This document shows, piece by piece, positions 17,476 to 26,816 of a stretch of DNA of 64,000 bases (positions within the stretch are counted from its first letter, which is position 1; each line of letters opens with the position of its first letter). A program made the translations under genes and the position numbers. Source of the stretch: Agaribacterium haliotis (lineage in GTDB: Bacteria; Pseudomonadota; Gammaproteobacteria; Pseudomonadales; Cellvibrionaceae); the NCBI RefSeq assembly GCF_002312815.1, contig NZ_NKQJ01000012.1, positions 104,461-168,460 of the forward strand, written 5' to 3'. Under the pieces are notes generated by a model that had not been told where the DNA came from, did not search any database, and worked only from the letters and a program-made list of their open reading frames with translations.

Positions 17476-19779
17476 CTAGGCCACGCGTTTATTATTACCC
17501 GCATAACGTTTTAACATCGAAGGGACATCCAAAATCAACGCAATCGTGCCGTCACCCGTTATTGTTGCCCCTGCCATTCCGGGCGTGCCGTGAAGCAACT
17601 TGCCCAAAGGTTTAATCACAACCTCTTCCTGGCCAATTAGTTGATCAACGATAAAGCCCACTCGCTGGGTCCCGACTGACACAATCACAACATGTGCTTC
17701 AGGCGGGTTTTTCTCACCGGCACCACCTTTAACCAACCAGTGCTTGAGATTAAAAACAGGTACGGTTTTTTCGCGAATAACGATGCACTCCTGGCCATCA
17801 ACGATACTGACCTTGGTGAGATCCATATGAAAGATCTCGTTGACACTAACCAGGGGCAGCGCAAAAGTTTGCTTGCCGAGCATAATCATTAGCGTCGGCA
17901 TAATTGCTAAAGTCAGCGGCACCTTAATATTAAAGCGTGTACCTTCACCCAAAGCCGATTGAATCTCAATGGAGCCGTTTAGCTGAGTAATTTTAGTTTT
18001 TACAACGTCCATGCCGACGCCGCGGCCGCTGACATCAGAAATCTCAGTTTTGGTGGAGAAACCCGGAGCAAAGATTAAATTATATGCTTCAACATCACTT
18101 AAGCGGCTTGCAGCATCGGTATCCATAATGCCTTTTTCAACCGCTTTTGTGCGCAGCTTATCTGGGTCCATACCTGCGCCATCGTCAGAAATAGAGAGCA
18201 ATATATGGTCACCCTCTTGCTCGGCAGCGAGTACAACTTTTCCAACCCGGGTTTTACCATTGCGCTCGCGCTCTGCAGGTAACTCAATACCGTGATCAAC
18301 GGAGTTTCTAACCAAATGCACCAGAGGGTCGGCCAGTGCCTCAACCAAGTTTTTATCAAGGTCAGTGTCTTCGCCCTTCAGCTCAAGATTAATTTCTTTT
18401 TTCAAGTTTCTAGCAAGGTCTCGCACAACACGCGGAAAACGCCCAAAAACCTTTTTAATCGGCTGCATGCGAGTTTTCATCACGGCCGTCTGTAAATCAG
18501 CCGTAACAACGTCGAGATTACCCACCGCCTTTTGCATGCTCTCGTCGGTGCTTTCTTCGCCGAGACGAACTAAACGATTGCGCACCAATACCAGTTCACC
18601 GACCATGTTCATAATATCGTCAAGTCGCTGCGTATCGACACGTACCGTTGTCTCACCTTGAGCAACTTGAGCCGCCTGCTGATTCCCCTGTTTGTTGTCT
18701 CGGGGTTTCAACTTTGTGACGGATGCAGCTTTGCTGGGTTCTGGAACTTCGGCTTTTACCGGCTCGGCTTTCGCCTCCGGCGCAGCCTCATCTTTTGCCG
18801 CCGGCACTTCCTCCTTCGCTGCTGTCGGCCCGTGACCTTTGCCATGCAATTCATCGAGAAGATTTTCAAATTCATCATCAGAAATTAAATCACCACCACC
18901 AGATGAGTTTGCCTCGCTCGCATTTTGCCCCGGCCCCTTGCCGGTACCATGCAACTGGTCGAGCAGATCTTCGAACTCGTTCTCACTGATTTCATCCGGG
19001 CTCGTTGCGCCAGTTGATTCAGCGGCGCCAGCGCTTGCGCTACTGTCGGCCAGCGTCGGTGCCTGACCGCTGCCGTGGAGCTGATCTAATAAAGCTTCAA
19101 ACTCCTCTTCAGTTATCTCGTCGCCTGCGGCACTGACATTTACCCCGCCGACACTGGCGCTTGGGTCACTGGGCTTGCTCTGACTTGCCGAGGCATCATC
19201 TTTGTTATCAAGCGCATCGAGAAAACCTTCAAACTCCTCATCGCTCATATCAAAATCAGCCGATGAAGCCTCAGCACCTGACTGACTTGCCCCCTCAACA
19301 CTTGGCGCTGGTGTGTTGTCTGTGCTTGTGCTATCAGCCGACTCAGTAGACTGGGCTGGCTCGACTGCTGCAGACGACGCATTCAGGTCTTCCCCTGCAA
19401 CAAGCAGCTCGAGCTGATGAATTAACTGAGGGTCGGCTTCATCAGGGCTCTCTCCGTTTTGCAGTTGATGAAACTGCCTTGTCACCGTATCGAGCGCCTG
19501 TAAAACAATATCCATCAACTCAGGGCTGACTTCTCTATCGCCGTTTCGCAGGATATCGAATAAGTTTTCAGTGACGTGACAGCAGTCCACCATCGCATTG
19601 AGCTGCAAAAAGCCTGCACCACCTTTGACCGTATGAAAACCACGGAAGATTGCATTAAGCAGATCTTTATCATCGGGGCTCTGCTCTAGTTCTACCAACT
19701 GCTCGGACAGCTGCTCTATGATCTCCCCTGCTTCAACAAGAAAGTCCTGGAGTATTTCTTCGTCATCGCCAAACGCCAT
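17476..19779 (-). CDS. cheA: Chemotaxis histidine kinase CheA with four linker repeats
   Basis: A 767-residue CheA. P1/HPt domain with phospho-His49 in FHTVKGGAGFL; then a long acidic linker (about 135-370) with four copies of an EEFEALLDQLHG-type motif (178-190, 222-236, 264-278, 299-318) and no recognisable P2 domain. It is followed by dimerisation P3 (GETTVRVDTQRLDDIMNMVG), the ATPase P4 (LVRNSVDHGIE, SDDGAGMD, GRGVGMDVVK) and a CheW-like P5 at the C-terminus. It phosphorylates CheY and CheB in the polar array. ATG 19777-19779 with GAGGAATAAGC upstream; 9 bases after cheZ. Confidence 0.96.
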   Translation of the reverse strand: MAFGDDEEILQDFLVEAGEIIEQLSEQLVELEQSPDDKDLLNAIFRGFHTVKGGAGFLQLNAMVDCCHVTENLFDILRNGDREVSPELMDIVLQALDTVTRQFHQLQNGESPDEADPQLIHQLELLVAGEDLNASSAAVEPAQSTESADSTSTDNTPAPSVEGASQSGAEASSADFDMSDEEFEGFLDALDNKDDASASQSKPSDPSASVGGVNVSAAGDEITEEEFEALLDQLHGSGQAPTLADSSASAGAAESTGATSPDEISENEFEDLLDQLHGTGKGPGQNASEANSSGGGDLISDDEFENLLDELHGKGHGPTAAKEEVPAAKDEAAPEAKAEPVKAEVPEPSKAASVTKLKPRDNKQGNQQAAQVAQGETTVRVDTQRLDDIMNMVGELVLVRNRLVRLGEESTDESMQKAVGNLDVVTADLQTAVMKTRMQPIKKVFGRFPRVVRDLARNLKKEINLELKGEDTDLDKNLVEALADPLVHLVRNSVDHGIELPAERERNGKTRVGKVVLAAEQEGDHILLSISDDGAGMDPDKLRTKAVEKGIMDTDAASRLSDVEAYNLIFAPGFSTKTEISDVSGRGVGMDVVKTKITQLNGSIEIQSALGEGTRFNIKVPLTLAIMPTLMIMLGKQTFALPLVSVNEIFHMDLTKVSIVDGQECIVIREKTVPVFNLKHWLVKGGAGEKNPPEAHVVIVSVGTQRVGFIVDQLIGQEEVVIKPLGKLLHGTPGMAGATITGDGTIALILDVPSMLKRYAGNNKRVA
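18826..19248 (-). repeat. Four-copy acidic motif repeat inside cheA linker
   Basis: Encodes CheA residues 178-318, where the motif (I/M)-(S/T)-x-x-E-F-E-x-(L/F)-L-D-x-L occurs four times; the last three copies also share HGxGxxP. The motif is close to the CheY-binding peptides at the FliM N-terminus and the CheZ C-terminus. Confidence 0.85.
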
Positions 19780-19788
19780 GCTTATTCC

Positions 19789-20583
19789 TCAAAATCCAAG
19801 GCTCGACAAGAGGTCATCGACATCGTCCTGGCCGCTGACAACGTCGTCGCGTTTATCTGCATGCATGGCGGGGCCCTCACCTTGCGAGCTGTACTCACGC
19901 TTAGCGCCCTCCGGCGTGTCTTCATTTGCCAAGCCCGTTACCACTTCAACCTGGCCGGCGATACGCATTAAATCAACCAGCTCCCGCTCGACATCCGTAA
20001 CAAGCTCGATAACTTTTTTTAAGGCCTGGCCGGTCAAGTCCTGAAAGCCCTGTTCAAGAATAATATCCTGCAGACTTTTATTAAGTTGAGTGGTGCCATC
20101 GCCCATCTGCTCAAGAAATTCATCAATGCGCAGAACCAAAGCTTTAAACTGTTCTTTGGTCATTTCCCGGCGCTTAAGTTTGCTCCACTCATCCTGCAGG
20201 CGCTGCGCCTCCTGGCCGAGATTCATCGCTATTGGTGCAACCGCTTCAACCTTGTCCATGGTCTTATCAGCTGCCGCCTGGGTGAGGCTCAATACGTAGT
20301 GGAGCCGATCGGAGGCGTCACTGATTTCGGAGTTTTTAATTTCCGGCGGGTTAGTACTTACATCCGCATCGACATTAAAATTAACAATCGCCGTATGTAG
20401 TGCACGCGTTAGCTGCCCCACAGAATTAAAGATATGTTTATCCCTGGCCTCGATTAACTCGTGAATAATTTTGGATGCAGTTTTGTATTCTTGATTCTGA
20501 AGAACATCAACCAGTTGTTTGGCGGAGTCCTCCAGCTTGGCAATGAATTGCTCATCATCCGGTCTTAAAGATGCATTCGCCAT
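19789..20583 (-). CDS. cheZ: Chemotaxis protein phosphatase CheZ
   Basis: A 264-residue, mostly helical CheZ-family protein. The central long helix carries the conserved phosphatase region around LQDIILEQGFQDLTGQALKK (catalytic Asp/Gln), and the C-terminus ends in DDVDDLLSSLGF, the CheY-binding tail seen in E. coli CheZ. It dephosphorylates CheY-P. It starts at ATG 20581-20583 with GGGGGACTCAG upstream, 14 bases after cheY. Confidence 0.94.
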   Translation of the reverse strand: MANASLRPDDEQFIAKLEDSAKQLVDVLQNQEYKTASKIIHELIEARDKHIFNSVGQLTRALHTAIVNFNVDADVSTNPPEIKNSEISDASDRLHYVLSLTQAAADKTMDKVEAVAPIAMNLGQEAQRLQDEWSKLKRREMTKEQFKALVLRIDEFLEQMGDGTTQLNKSLQDIILEQGFQDLTGQALKKVIELVTDVERELVDLMRIAGQVEVVTGLANEDTPEGAKREYSSQGEGPAMHADKRDDVVSGQDDVDDLLSSLGF

Positions 20584-20597
20584 CTGAGTCCCCCGGA

Positions 20598-20984
20598 CTA
20601 ACCGTTAACACGCTCAAAAATTTTGTCGATTTTCTCTTTCAGAACCTGAGCAGTGAAAGGTTTAACAACGTAGCCGTTGACCCCGGCTTGAGCGGCTTCA
20701 ATAATCTGGTCTCGCTTTGCCTCAGCCGTTACCATTAGCACCGGTAGCGATGCAAGTTTCGCGTCGGCGCGAACCTCTTTAAGTAAATCGATGCCGGTCA
20801 TGCCTGGCATGTTCCAGTCGGTGACTAAAAAATCAAAATCCCCGCTGCGCAACATTGGCAAGGCTGTGGAACCATCATCTGCCTCTTGGGTATTGGTAAA
20901 GCCCAAATCGCGCAGTAAATTTTTTATGATGCGCCGCATCGTCGAAAAATCATCGACGATTAGGATTTTCATATTTTTGTCCAA
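20598..20984 (-). CDS. cheY: Chemotaxis response regulator CheY
   Basis: A 128-residue single receiver: acidic pair in [12 protein letters not shown], phospho-Asp in [12 protein letters not shown], Thr in VTAEA and Lys in YVVKPFTA. CheY-P binds FliM and switches flagellar rotation. The first codon is TTG (20982-20984), five bases after a perfect AGGAGG; the first ATG lies 12 bases further on and is too far from it, so the TTG start, giving a peptide beginning (M)DKNMKILIV, is favoured. It is 217 bases from fliA and may have its own promoter. Confidence 0.96.
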   Translation of the reverse strand: MDKNMKILIVDDFSTMRRIIKNLLRDLGFTNTQEADDGSTALPMLRSGDFDFLVTDWNMPGMTGIDLLKEVRADAKLASLPVLMVTAEAKRDQIIEAAQAGVNGYVVKPFTAQVLKEKIDKIFERVNG

Positions 20985-21201
20985 GTCAGCCTCCTAATTT
21001 TCGGCTTGTGCTTTACGTATCCGGTTTTTGTTATCCGGCTTTTACTGTTCAAATTCCCCGCAGGCTCCAGTCGAGCCATGCGCCTGTGCCGAGCGATTAA
21101 GCCTGCTTGCTGAGCGCCGAGCGCAAACTTCCACGCCTTCTCAGAATTAAAGTCTAGTCGCTCGCTGTCAGTACTCCAGTTTTTGGCGTTCTTTCAAGGC
21201 C

Positions 21202-21933
21202 TTACCAGCCTTTTAAGCGCGATCGCAAACGCGCAGCCGCCTGGCTGTGAATCTGGCTGACCCGACTTTCACTGACTCCGAGCACCATACCAATCTCTTT
21301 TAAATTGAGTTCCTGCTCGTAATAGAGTGAAAGCACCAGTTGCTCGCGCTCCGGCAAGTGCTTGATCTGTGCAGCCAGGGCGCTGCGCAGCGCATCGTCG
21401 CTAACTTGCGCGGCCGGCTCTGCGCCATCGTTGGCCTTAATTTCGCCGGGGCTGTGCTCGTCGTCACCCTCCAGGCTTTCTTCTAGGCTGAACAAACGCG
21501 CCGACATGCAGTCGTGCGCCATGCTGTAATAGTCGTCGAGCGTAACGCCCAGCGCGTCGGCAATTTCAGTGTCTCGCGCATCTCGACCCAAACGTTTTTC
21601 AAGCCCTTCAATCGCCTCACTGATGGCTCGCTTGTTGCGGTGAACAGAGCGAGGCACCCAGTCGCCCCGACGCATTTCATCGACAATTGCACCGCGAATA
21701 CGAATCCCCGCGTAGGTTTCAAAACTCGCACCTTTGCTGTCGTCAAATTTCTGAATCGCCTCCAATAAACCAATCATGCCGCTTTGCATAAGGTCTTCTA
21801 ACTGAACGGAGGCCGGCATACGCGCCATAATATGCAGGGCAATGCGCTTGACTAAATAAGCGTAATCTTCAGCCCGGTACGTCGATTGCAGCGTGTTTTT
21901 AAGCTCATACATGCTTTCAGCATTTATCTCCAC
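21202..21933 (-). CDS. fliA: Flagellar sigma factor FliA (sigma-28)
   Basis: About 243 residues with sigma-70-family regions: region 2 (LMQSGMIGLLEAIQKFD), region 3 and region 4 (LPEREQLVLSLYYEQELNLK ... GVSESRVSQIHSQA). It directs late flagellar and chemotaxis genes and is normally held by FlgM. The start is uncertain: GTG 21931-21933 gives the longest form, ATG 21910-21912 the form closer to the family N-terminus; neither has a strong ribosome binding site. It follows fleN by 15 bases (GTG form). Confidence 0.95.
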   Translation of the reverse strand: MEINAESMYELKNTLQSTYRAEDYAYLVKRIALHIMARMPASVQLEDLMQSGMIGLLEAIQKFDDSKGASFETYAGIRIRGAIVDEMRRGDWVPRSVHRNKRAISEAIEGLEKRLGRDARDTEIADALGVTLDDYYSMAHDCMSARLFSLEESLEGDDEHSPGEIKANDGAEPAAQVSDDALRSALAAQIKHLPEREQLVLSLYYEQELNLKEIGMVLGVSESRVSQIHSQAAARLRSRLKGW

Positions 21934-21948
21934 TGATACTGAAAAGCG

Positions 21949-22782
21949 CTACACCAGAGTATCGGCGCTGGAACTTGCCAATAGACGCTCGATAAAAAAT
22001 TCGAGATGTCCACGCGGACCACCCGGCAGCGGCCATTCATCTACTTTTTTTGCCAATTCTTTAACTGCAAGTGCAGCCTTGCTGTTCGGTGCAGTTTCGA
22101 GCAGCGGTTTGCGAGCCTGTACAGACTTTCGTACATTTTCGTCAAATGGAACGTGGCCGAGGTAACTCATCGTCGCGTCTAAAAAACGCTCACACACAGT
22201 GTTGAGTTTTTCAAACAACATGCGCCCCTCTTTTGCACTGCGAGTCATATTGGCTATAACCCGAAAACGACTGACACCGTGTTCAGTGTTAAGCAGTTTC
22301 ATCAATGCGTAGGCGTCGGTAATTGATGACGGCTCGTCACAGACAACTACCAGCACTTCTTGAGAGGCGCGGACAAAATTAACAACCATGTCGCTGATAC
22401 CAGCGGCGGTGTCGACCACCAACACATCTAATTGATCACTGATATCGCTAAACGCGTGGATTAAGGCCGCGTGTTCATGATTACTCAACTGCACCAGTTG
22501 CTGTACACCTGAACTGGCCGGAACCACTTTGATGCCCCCCGGGCCGTTGACCAACACCTCTCGTAAACTGCGAGAACCATCGAGCACATCGGCGATGCTG
22601 TATTTGACATCGAGACCGAGCAAAACATCCACATTGGCGAGCCCGAGATCGGCATCCATCAACACAACCCGCCTGCGCAGCGCGGCCAGAGCTAGACTGA
22701 GATTCACGGACACATTTGTTTTACCAACTCCCCCCTTGCCGCCGGTAACCGCAATCACTCTAACTGGATGATTTGAACTCAT
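21949..22782 (-). CDS. fleN: Flagellar number regulator FleN/FlhG, MinD-like ATPase
   Basis: A 277-residue ParA/MinD-family protein with deviant Walker A GGKGGVGKTNVSVNLSLALA at residues 14-33, a MinD-type LMDADLGLANVDVLLG and VVDTAAGISDMV. FleN (FlhG) limits polar flagellar number, acting with FlhF and on the master regulator FleQ. It is flanked by flhF and fliA as in Pseudomonas. ATG 22780-22782; gap to flhF 108 bases. Confidence 0.94.
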   Translation of the reverse strand: MSSNHPVRVIAVTGGKGGVGKTNVSVNLSLALAALRRRVVLMDADLGLANVDVLLGLDVKYSIADVLDGSRSLREVLVNGPGGIKVVPASSGVQQLVQLSNHEHAALIHAFSDISDQLDVLVVDTAAGISDMVVNFVRASQEVLVVVCDEPSSITDAYALMKLLNTEHGVSRFRVIANMTRSAKEGRMLFEKLNTVCERFLDATMSYLGHVPFDENVRKSVQARKPLLETAPNSKAALAVKELAKKVDEWPLPGGPRGHLEFFIERLLASSSADTLV

Positions 22783-22890
22783 AATCTGCTCTACTTACTT
22801 TTATCTAACTTCAATGTAGCAAAGGCTGGGCACTTCACTTGAGCTTGTAGGGAAAACAGCTGCGTTTGCAAACACACTTAGCTCGGCTGG

Positions 22891-24300
22891 TTAAAAGCTC
22901 GCCTGTTCTTGTTGATACGAAGCCTTTGACAAACTGACCGCACGGCTGATCAAGTCGTGGCGCTTGGCTCGATGAATGTCGTCGGGAATGCTTTGGCCAT
23001 CGGTGATATAGGCCAACGGTAATTTACTCTGCCAAAGCGCACTTAGTGCATCGCCTAGCGAGCAAGCCTCATCGAGCTTGCTCAATACACACAAATCTCT
23101 ATCGGCTCGGGCTTTGTAGGCGTGTACGCTCGCTTTTAGGTGCTGACTCTGGCTCAAGCTCGACAGCACCAGCATGCGCCGAAGCTGGGGGCACTGGGCA
23201 AGCTGCGCTTCTTGCTCGGCGAGTTTAGTGTCACCGTGACGAAAACCCGCGGTATCTATAAGCACGAGTGGAAACTCGCGAAAATCGGCAAGACAAGAAA
23301 GCAAGCTCGAACGCGGACCGACAACTTTTAAAGGTGCCGCGAGGATTTTTGACAGCGAGCGCAGTTGCTCTACCGCTCCGACACGATGGCTGTCGAGTGT
23401 CAACAGCGCGACTTTGCCTGGGCCGTGACGCAAGGTGTACTGCGCTGCCAATTTCGCTAGTGTCGTTGTCTTGCCAACGCCTGTCGGGCCGACAAAAGCA
23501 AAACAGCCACCGCGCTCAATAGCGTATTCTTCAGCAACAGGAATGCCTTTGGCCAAGGTCGCCAGGCTCTGCTTCCAGGCATCGTTAAGGCGAAGGCCGT
23601 GGGGCACGGCCATATGAATTTCACTGATAACGGCCGGGCTGAGCCCGACGCGTTCTAAATGGCTGTGCACTTTACTGCGCGACGGTGTTGGTTCCTGAAC
23701 ATCACTCGCCACCGCCGCCCAGCTTTGCTGCTCTAATAACAAGCGCAAATCGGCAATCTCTTCTTTAAGGCCGGCGAGCTTTTGCTCCTGAACCAGATCC
23801 TCCGACCAAGCCTGTTTTGGCGGTGGCGATCGTTCGGCCACGGCGGATGCAGGCAACTCGTTTGCCTGCGGCGCCGATACCTGCTGCTCAGCCTGTGCAG
23901 CGGCTTTGCGCGCGGCAAGCATGCGCTCTCTCGCGCGCTCAATCTCAGCGGCAAGCTCAACACCTTTGGGCTGCACCTGCGCCTGATCGCGCTCATTCGG
24001 GGTCATAGAATTGGGGTATGAGGCCAGAGCTTGCTCGATACCTGCCTGGCTTTGCCAGCTGCTATCGCTGCTCATGGCGTGGTCGAGTTCAGTGTCAAAC
24101 TTCTGACCAAAATCGCGGCGCTCAGGTACACCGCGGGTGTGGTAATCGGGCTCGAGCGAAGTAATGATCTCAACCCCACCATTAATTTTTTTGCTGCTTA
24201 AAATAACCGCTTCCGGCCCCATCTCATCCCGAACTAACGCCAGAGCCTGACTCATGCTCGGCGCGACAAAACGTTTTACTTCAGCTTCGCTATCATTCAT
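22891..24300 (-). CDS. flhF: Flagellar polar-placement GTPase FlhF
   Basis: About 469 residues. The N-terminus (VKRFVAPSMSQALALVRDEM) is FlhF-like, the middle (residues about 70-220) is charged and variable, and the C-terminal SRP-type GTPase domain has the P-loop GPTGVGKTTTLAKLAAQY, DSHRVGAVEQLR and VLIDTAGFRHGD. FlhF sets where the flagellum is built. The longest frame opens at GTG 24313-24315 without a ribosome binding site; ATG 24298-24300, preceded by GGGAAAAAAG, is chosen. Confidence 0.94.
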   Translation of the reverse strand: MNDSEAEVKRFVAPSMSQALALVRDEMGPEAVILSSKKINGGVEIITSLEPDYHTRGVPERRDFGQKFDTELDHAMSSDSSWQSQAGIEQALASYPNSMTPNERDQAQVQPKGVELAAEIERARERMLAARKAAAQAEQQVSAPQANELPASAVAERSPPPKQAWSEDLVQEQKLAGLKEEIADLRLLLEQQSWAAVASDVQEPTPSRSKVHSHLERVGLSPAVISEIHMAVPHGLRLNDAWKQSLATLAKGIPVAEEYAIERGGCFAFVGPTGVGKTTTLAKLAAQYTLRHGPGKVALLTLDSHRVGAVEQLRSLSKILAAPLKVVGPRSSLLSCLADFREFPLVLIDTAGFRHGDTKLAEQEAQLAQCPQLRRMLVLSSLSQSQHLKASVHAYKARADRDLCVLSKLDEACSLGDALSALWQSKLPLAYITDGQSIPDDIHRAKRHDLISRAVSLSKASYQQEQASF

Positions 24301-24325
24301 CTTTTTTCCCGCCACCGTTCAGGGG

Positions 24326-26557
24326 TTAACTTACCAAGCCTTCGCCCACCGTCGCTTCGATGGTCAGCTGCTTGTTATCCGGCACCTCGTTGTAAGCCAG
24401 TACGCGCAGTTCAGGTATCGCTATGCGTGAAAAGCGCGAAAGCATTGACCTGAGCGGCGTGGCGACCAGCAAAATAAGTGGTTTACCCTGCGCCTCTAGT
24501 TTTTTAGCTGCACTGACCAGCGCTTGATTTATGCGCTCGGCTAGCTGCGGCTCAACAAAAGCGCTGTCGTCCGCGCCAGTTTTTTGTGCCTGTTGTATGC
24601 TCTGAAGCAACAACTGTTCCAGCCGTGGAGCCAGTGTTAACACCGGCACATCTGCTTCGTTGCCGACAATGCTTTGCACAATTTGGCGAGCCAAGCTGAC
24701 CCGCACTTCGGCACACAGCGCCTCGGTGCTCATTTGATTATTGCCGCGACTTGCGAGTGTCTCAGCGATGCTGCGCATATCTCTAACCGAAACCTTCTCG
24801 GCCAGAAGCATCTGCAAAACCTTCCGTAACTGATTGATTCCAATCGTGTTTGGCACCAGTTCTTCAACAAGCTTCGGCGATTTCTCGGCCAGTAAGTCGA
24901 GCCACTTCTGCACGTCTTCGTGGCCGATTAACTCGTGCGAATGATTTTGCATAATCTGATTGAGGTGAGTCGCCACCACGGTGGCCGGGTCGACAACGGT
25001 GTAGCCCAGGCTCTGCGCTTGATCCTGTTTGTCGTCGTCTATCCAGTAGGCGTCCAGGCCAAATGCCGGATCTTTGGCGGGTGTGCCATCGAGCTTGCCA
25101 AAAACCTGACCGGGGTTGATGGCCATAAAGCGCCCGGGGAACACTTCAGCTTCGGCAACCGCAACCCCCATCAGGCTAATGCGATAGGTATTTGGCATTA
25201 AATCGAGATTGTCTCGAATATGCACAGCGGGTATTAAAAAACCCAATTCTTGACTGAGCTTTTTGCGAACCCCTTTTATGCGCCCCAGCAGCTCGCCCCC
25301 CTGAGCTTTGTCAACCAGTGGAATCAGACGATAGCCAACTTCCAGGCCGATAATGTCGACCGGCTGCACATCGTCCCAGCTAACCTCCACCGGCTCGGCG
25401 GGCGCCGCCGAGGGCGCTTGATGTTCAATAGCCGCGACCGGCGCGGCGCTGCCGTCTCCGGGAACAAACGGCGGCGCTCCGGCGGCGCGACCACCTTTAA
25501 AGCCGCCCTCGTCGACCACTTCCGCTTCTCGCTGGCGGTAGTAAATGTAATAAGCCAACAAACCACAGATTGCACCGAGGCTTAAAAATGCAAAATGTGG
25601 CATGCCGGGAATAGAGCCCATAATAAATAAGATCGCAGCCGCTACCGCAAGCGCCTTTGGCGACTCAAACATCTGTGACAAGACCTGGCGATTCATATCT
25701 TCAGAGCTGTTGACACGGGTAACCATGATCGCCGCTGCCGTCGATAGCAGCAGCGACGGAATCTGGGCGACAAGGCCGTCGCCAATGGTCAGCAATACAT
25801 AATTTTGCAAAGCTGTTTGGAACTCGAGCTGGTGCTGGACCATACCAACAGCAAGACCGCCAATGATATTGATCACCAAAATTAAAATACCGGCAACACT
25901 GTCGCCGCGAACAAACTTGCTGGCGCCGTCCATCGCGCCATAAAAATCCGCTTCGGCAGCGACATCGGCCCGGCGGGTGCGCGCCTCTTCTTGGTCGATA
26001 AGCCCGGCGTTCAAATCGGCATCAATGGCCATTTGTTTGCCCGGCATTGCATCTAAAGTAAAACGCGCGCTGACCTCAGATATTCGCCCCGCGCCCTTGG
26101 TGACCACAACAAAGTTAATGATGATCAGAATAATAAATACAACCAAGCCAACCGCGTAATTGCCGCCGATCACCACCTCGCCAAAGGCCTGAATAACCTT
26201 GCCGGCGGCATCGCCACCTTCGTGACCATTAAGTAAAACTACCCGTGTCGAAGCGACATTCAGCGCCAAACGCAGCAGCGTCGCGACCAACAGAATCGTA
26301 GGGAAAACGGCAAAATCCAGCGGCCTTAAGGTGTAGACAGCGACTAACACCACAACAATCGATAAGGCGATATTAAAAGAGAAAAATGCATCCAGAAGAA
26401 ATGGCGGCAGCGGCAGCGTCATCATGCCCAGCAGCGCAAGCAGCAGCACAGGTATAGTTAAATTGCCGCGCCAGGCACTGCCGACACCCTGACGCAAGCT
26501 TTGGCCATCGACCGTCGACGGCAAACTGCGCAAGTGCTGAAAAAATGTTTCTGCCAT
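24326..26557 (-). CDS. flhA: Flagellar type III export gate protein FlhA
   Basis: A 743-residue FlhA, slightly longer than the usual ~700. The N-terminal part has about eight membrane helices and the conserved FHIPEP-region residues (GRISEVSARFTLDAMPGKQM, AIDADLNAGLIDQEEARTRR). A Gly/Pro/Ala-rich insert near residues 350-390 separates it from the cytosolic export-docking domain (LEVGYRLIPLVD...). It forms the proton-driven gate for flagellar export. flhB is not upstream: the gene is preceded by a divergent gene and a sigma-54-type promoter, so flhA begins this operon. ATG 26555-26557. Confidence 0.97.
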   Translation of the reverse strand: MAETFFQHLRSLPSTVDGQSLRQGVGSAWRGNLTIPVLLLALLGMMTLPLPPFLLDAFFSFNIALSIVVVLVAVYTLRPLDFAVFPTILLVATLLRLALNVASTRVVLLNGHEGGDAAGKVIQAFGEVVIGGNYAVGLVVFIILIIINFVVVTKGAGRISEVSARFTLDAMPGKQMAIDADLNAGLIDQEEARTRRADVAAEADFYGAMDGASKFVRGDSVAGILILVINIIGGLAVGMVQHQLEFQTALQNYVLLTIGDGLVAQIPSLLLSTAAAIMVTRVNSSEDMNRQVLSQMFESPKALAVAAAILFIMGSIPGMPHFAFLSLGAICGLLAYYIYYRQREAEVVDEGGFKGGRAAGAPPFVPGDGSAAPVAAIEHQAPSAAPAEPVEVSWDDVQPVDIIGLEVGYRLIPLVDKAQGGELLGRIKGVRKKLSQELGFLIPAVHIRDNLDLMPNTYRISLMGVAVAEAEVFPGRFMAINPGQVFGKLDGTPAKDPAFGLDAYWIDDDKQDQAQSLGYTVVDPATVVATHLNQIMQNHSHELIGHEDVQKWLDLLAEKSPKLVEELVPNTIGINQLRKVLQMLLAEKVSVRDMRSIAETLASRGNNQMSTEALCAEVRVSLARQIVQSIVGNEADVPVLTLAPRLEQLLLQSIQQAQKTGADDSAFVEPQLAERINQALVSAAKKLEAQGKPLILLVATPLRSMLSRFSRIAIPELRVLAYNEVPDNKQLTIEATVGEGLVS

Positions 26558-26621
26558 AACGACCCCAAAGCAACAACAAACTTGCCAATAAATTGGCGAT
26601 TTTTTTACTAAGGGGGCTTAT

Positions 26622-26638
26622 CGCAAAAGCTGTGCCGC
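26622..26638 (-). promoter_or_regulatory. Candidate sigma-54 promoter for the flhA operon
   Basis: On the minus strand the sequence reads CGGCACAGCTTTTGCGA. The sigma-54 consensus is TGGCAC-N5-TTGC; here GGCAC and TTGC have exact spacing and only the first base differs. The -24 GG is at 26635-26636 and the -12 GC at 26623-26624. Transcription would start about 54 bases before the flhA ATG. This fits FleQ/sigma-54 control of flhA in polar flagellates. Confidence 0.75.
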
Positions 26639-26773
26639 ATCGAAAAGCCTATCAAATAAAGTAATCAGCAAGCGGCGCACAGCTATGTTTTACATGCCTT
26701 ACAAGCGGCCTCAATAGGCGTTAAACAGGCGTAAAAATGCGTCGAGCCGTAACAGCTAAACGGCAACACAAAC

Positions 26774-26779
26774 TATAAT
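26774..26779 (+). promoter_or_regulatory. Possible -10 element of the transglutaminase/TPR gene
   Basis: A perfect TATAAT lies 38 bases before the ATG at 26817, but no good -35 hexamer is found at the normal distance, so it is only a candidate. Confidence 0.35.
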
Positions 26780-26816
26780 TAAACGGTATTGGTTACTTCG
26801 CGCCCGGAGTACGCTT

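Noticed and set aside
20985..21080. Sigma-28 promoter before cheY
   Set aside because: TAAA and CCGGATA-type pieces exist, but spacing and sequence match the TAAA-N15-GCCGATAA consensus poorly.
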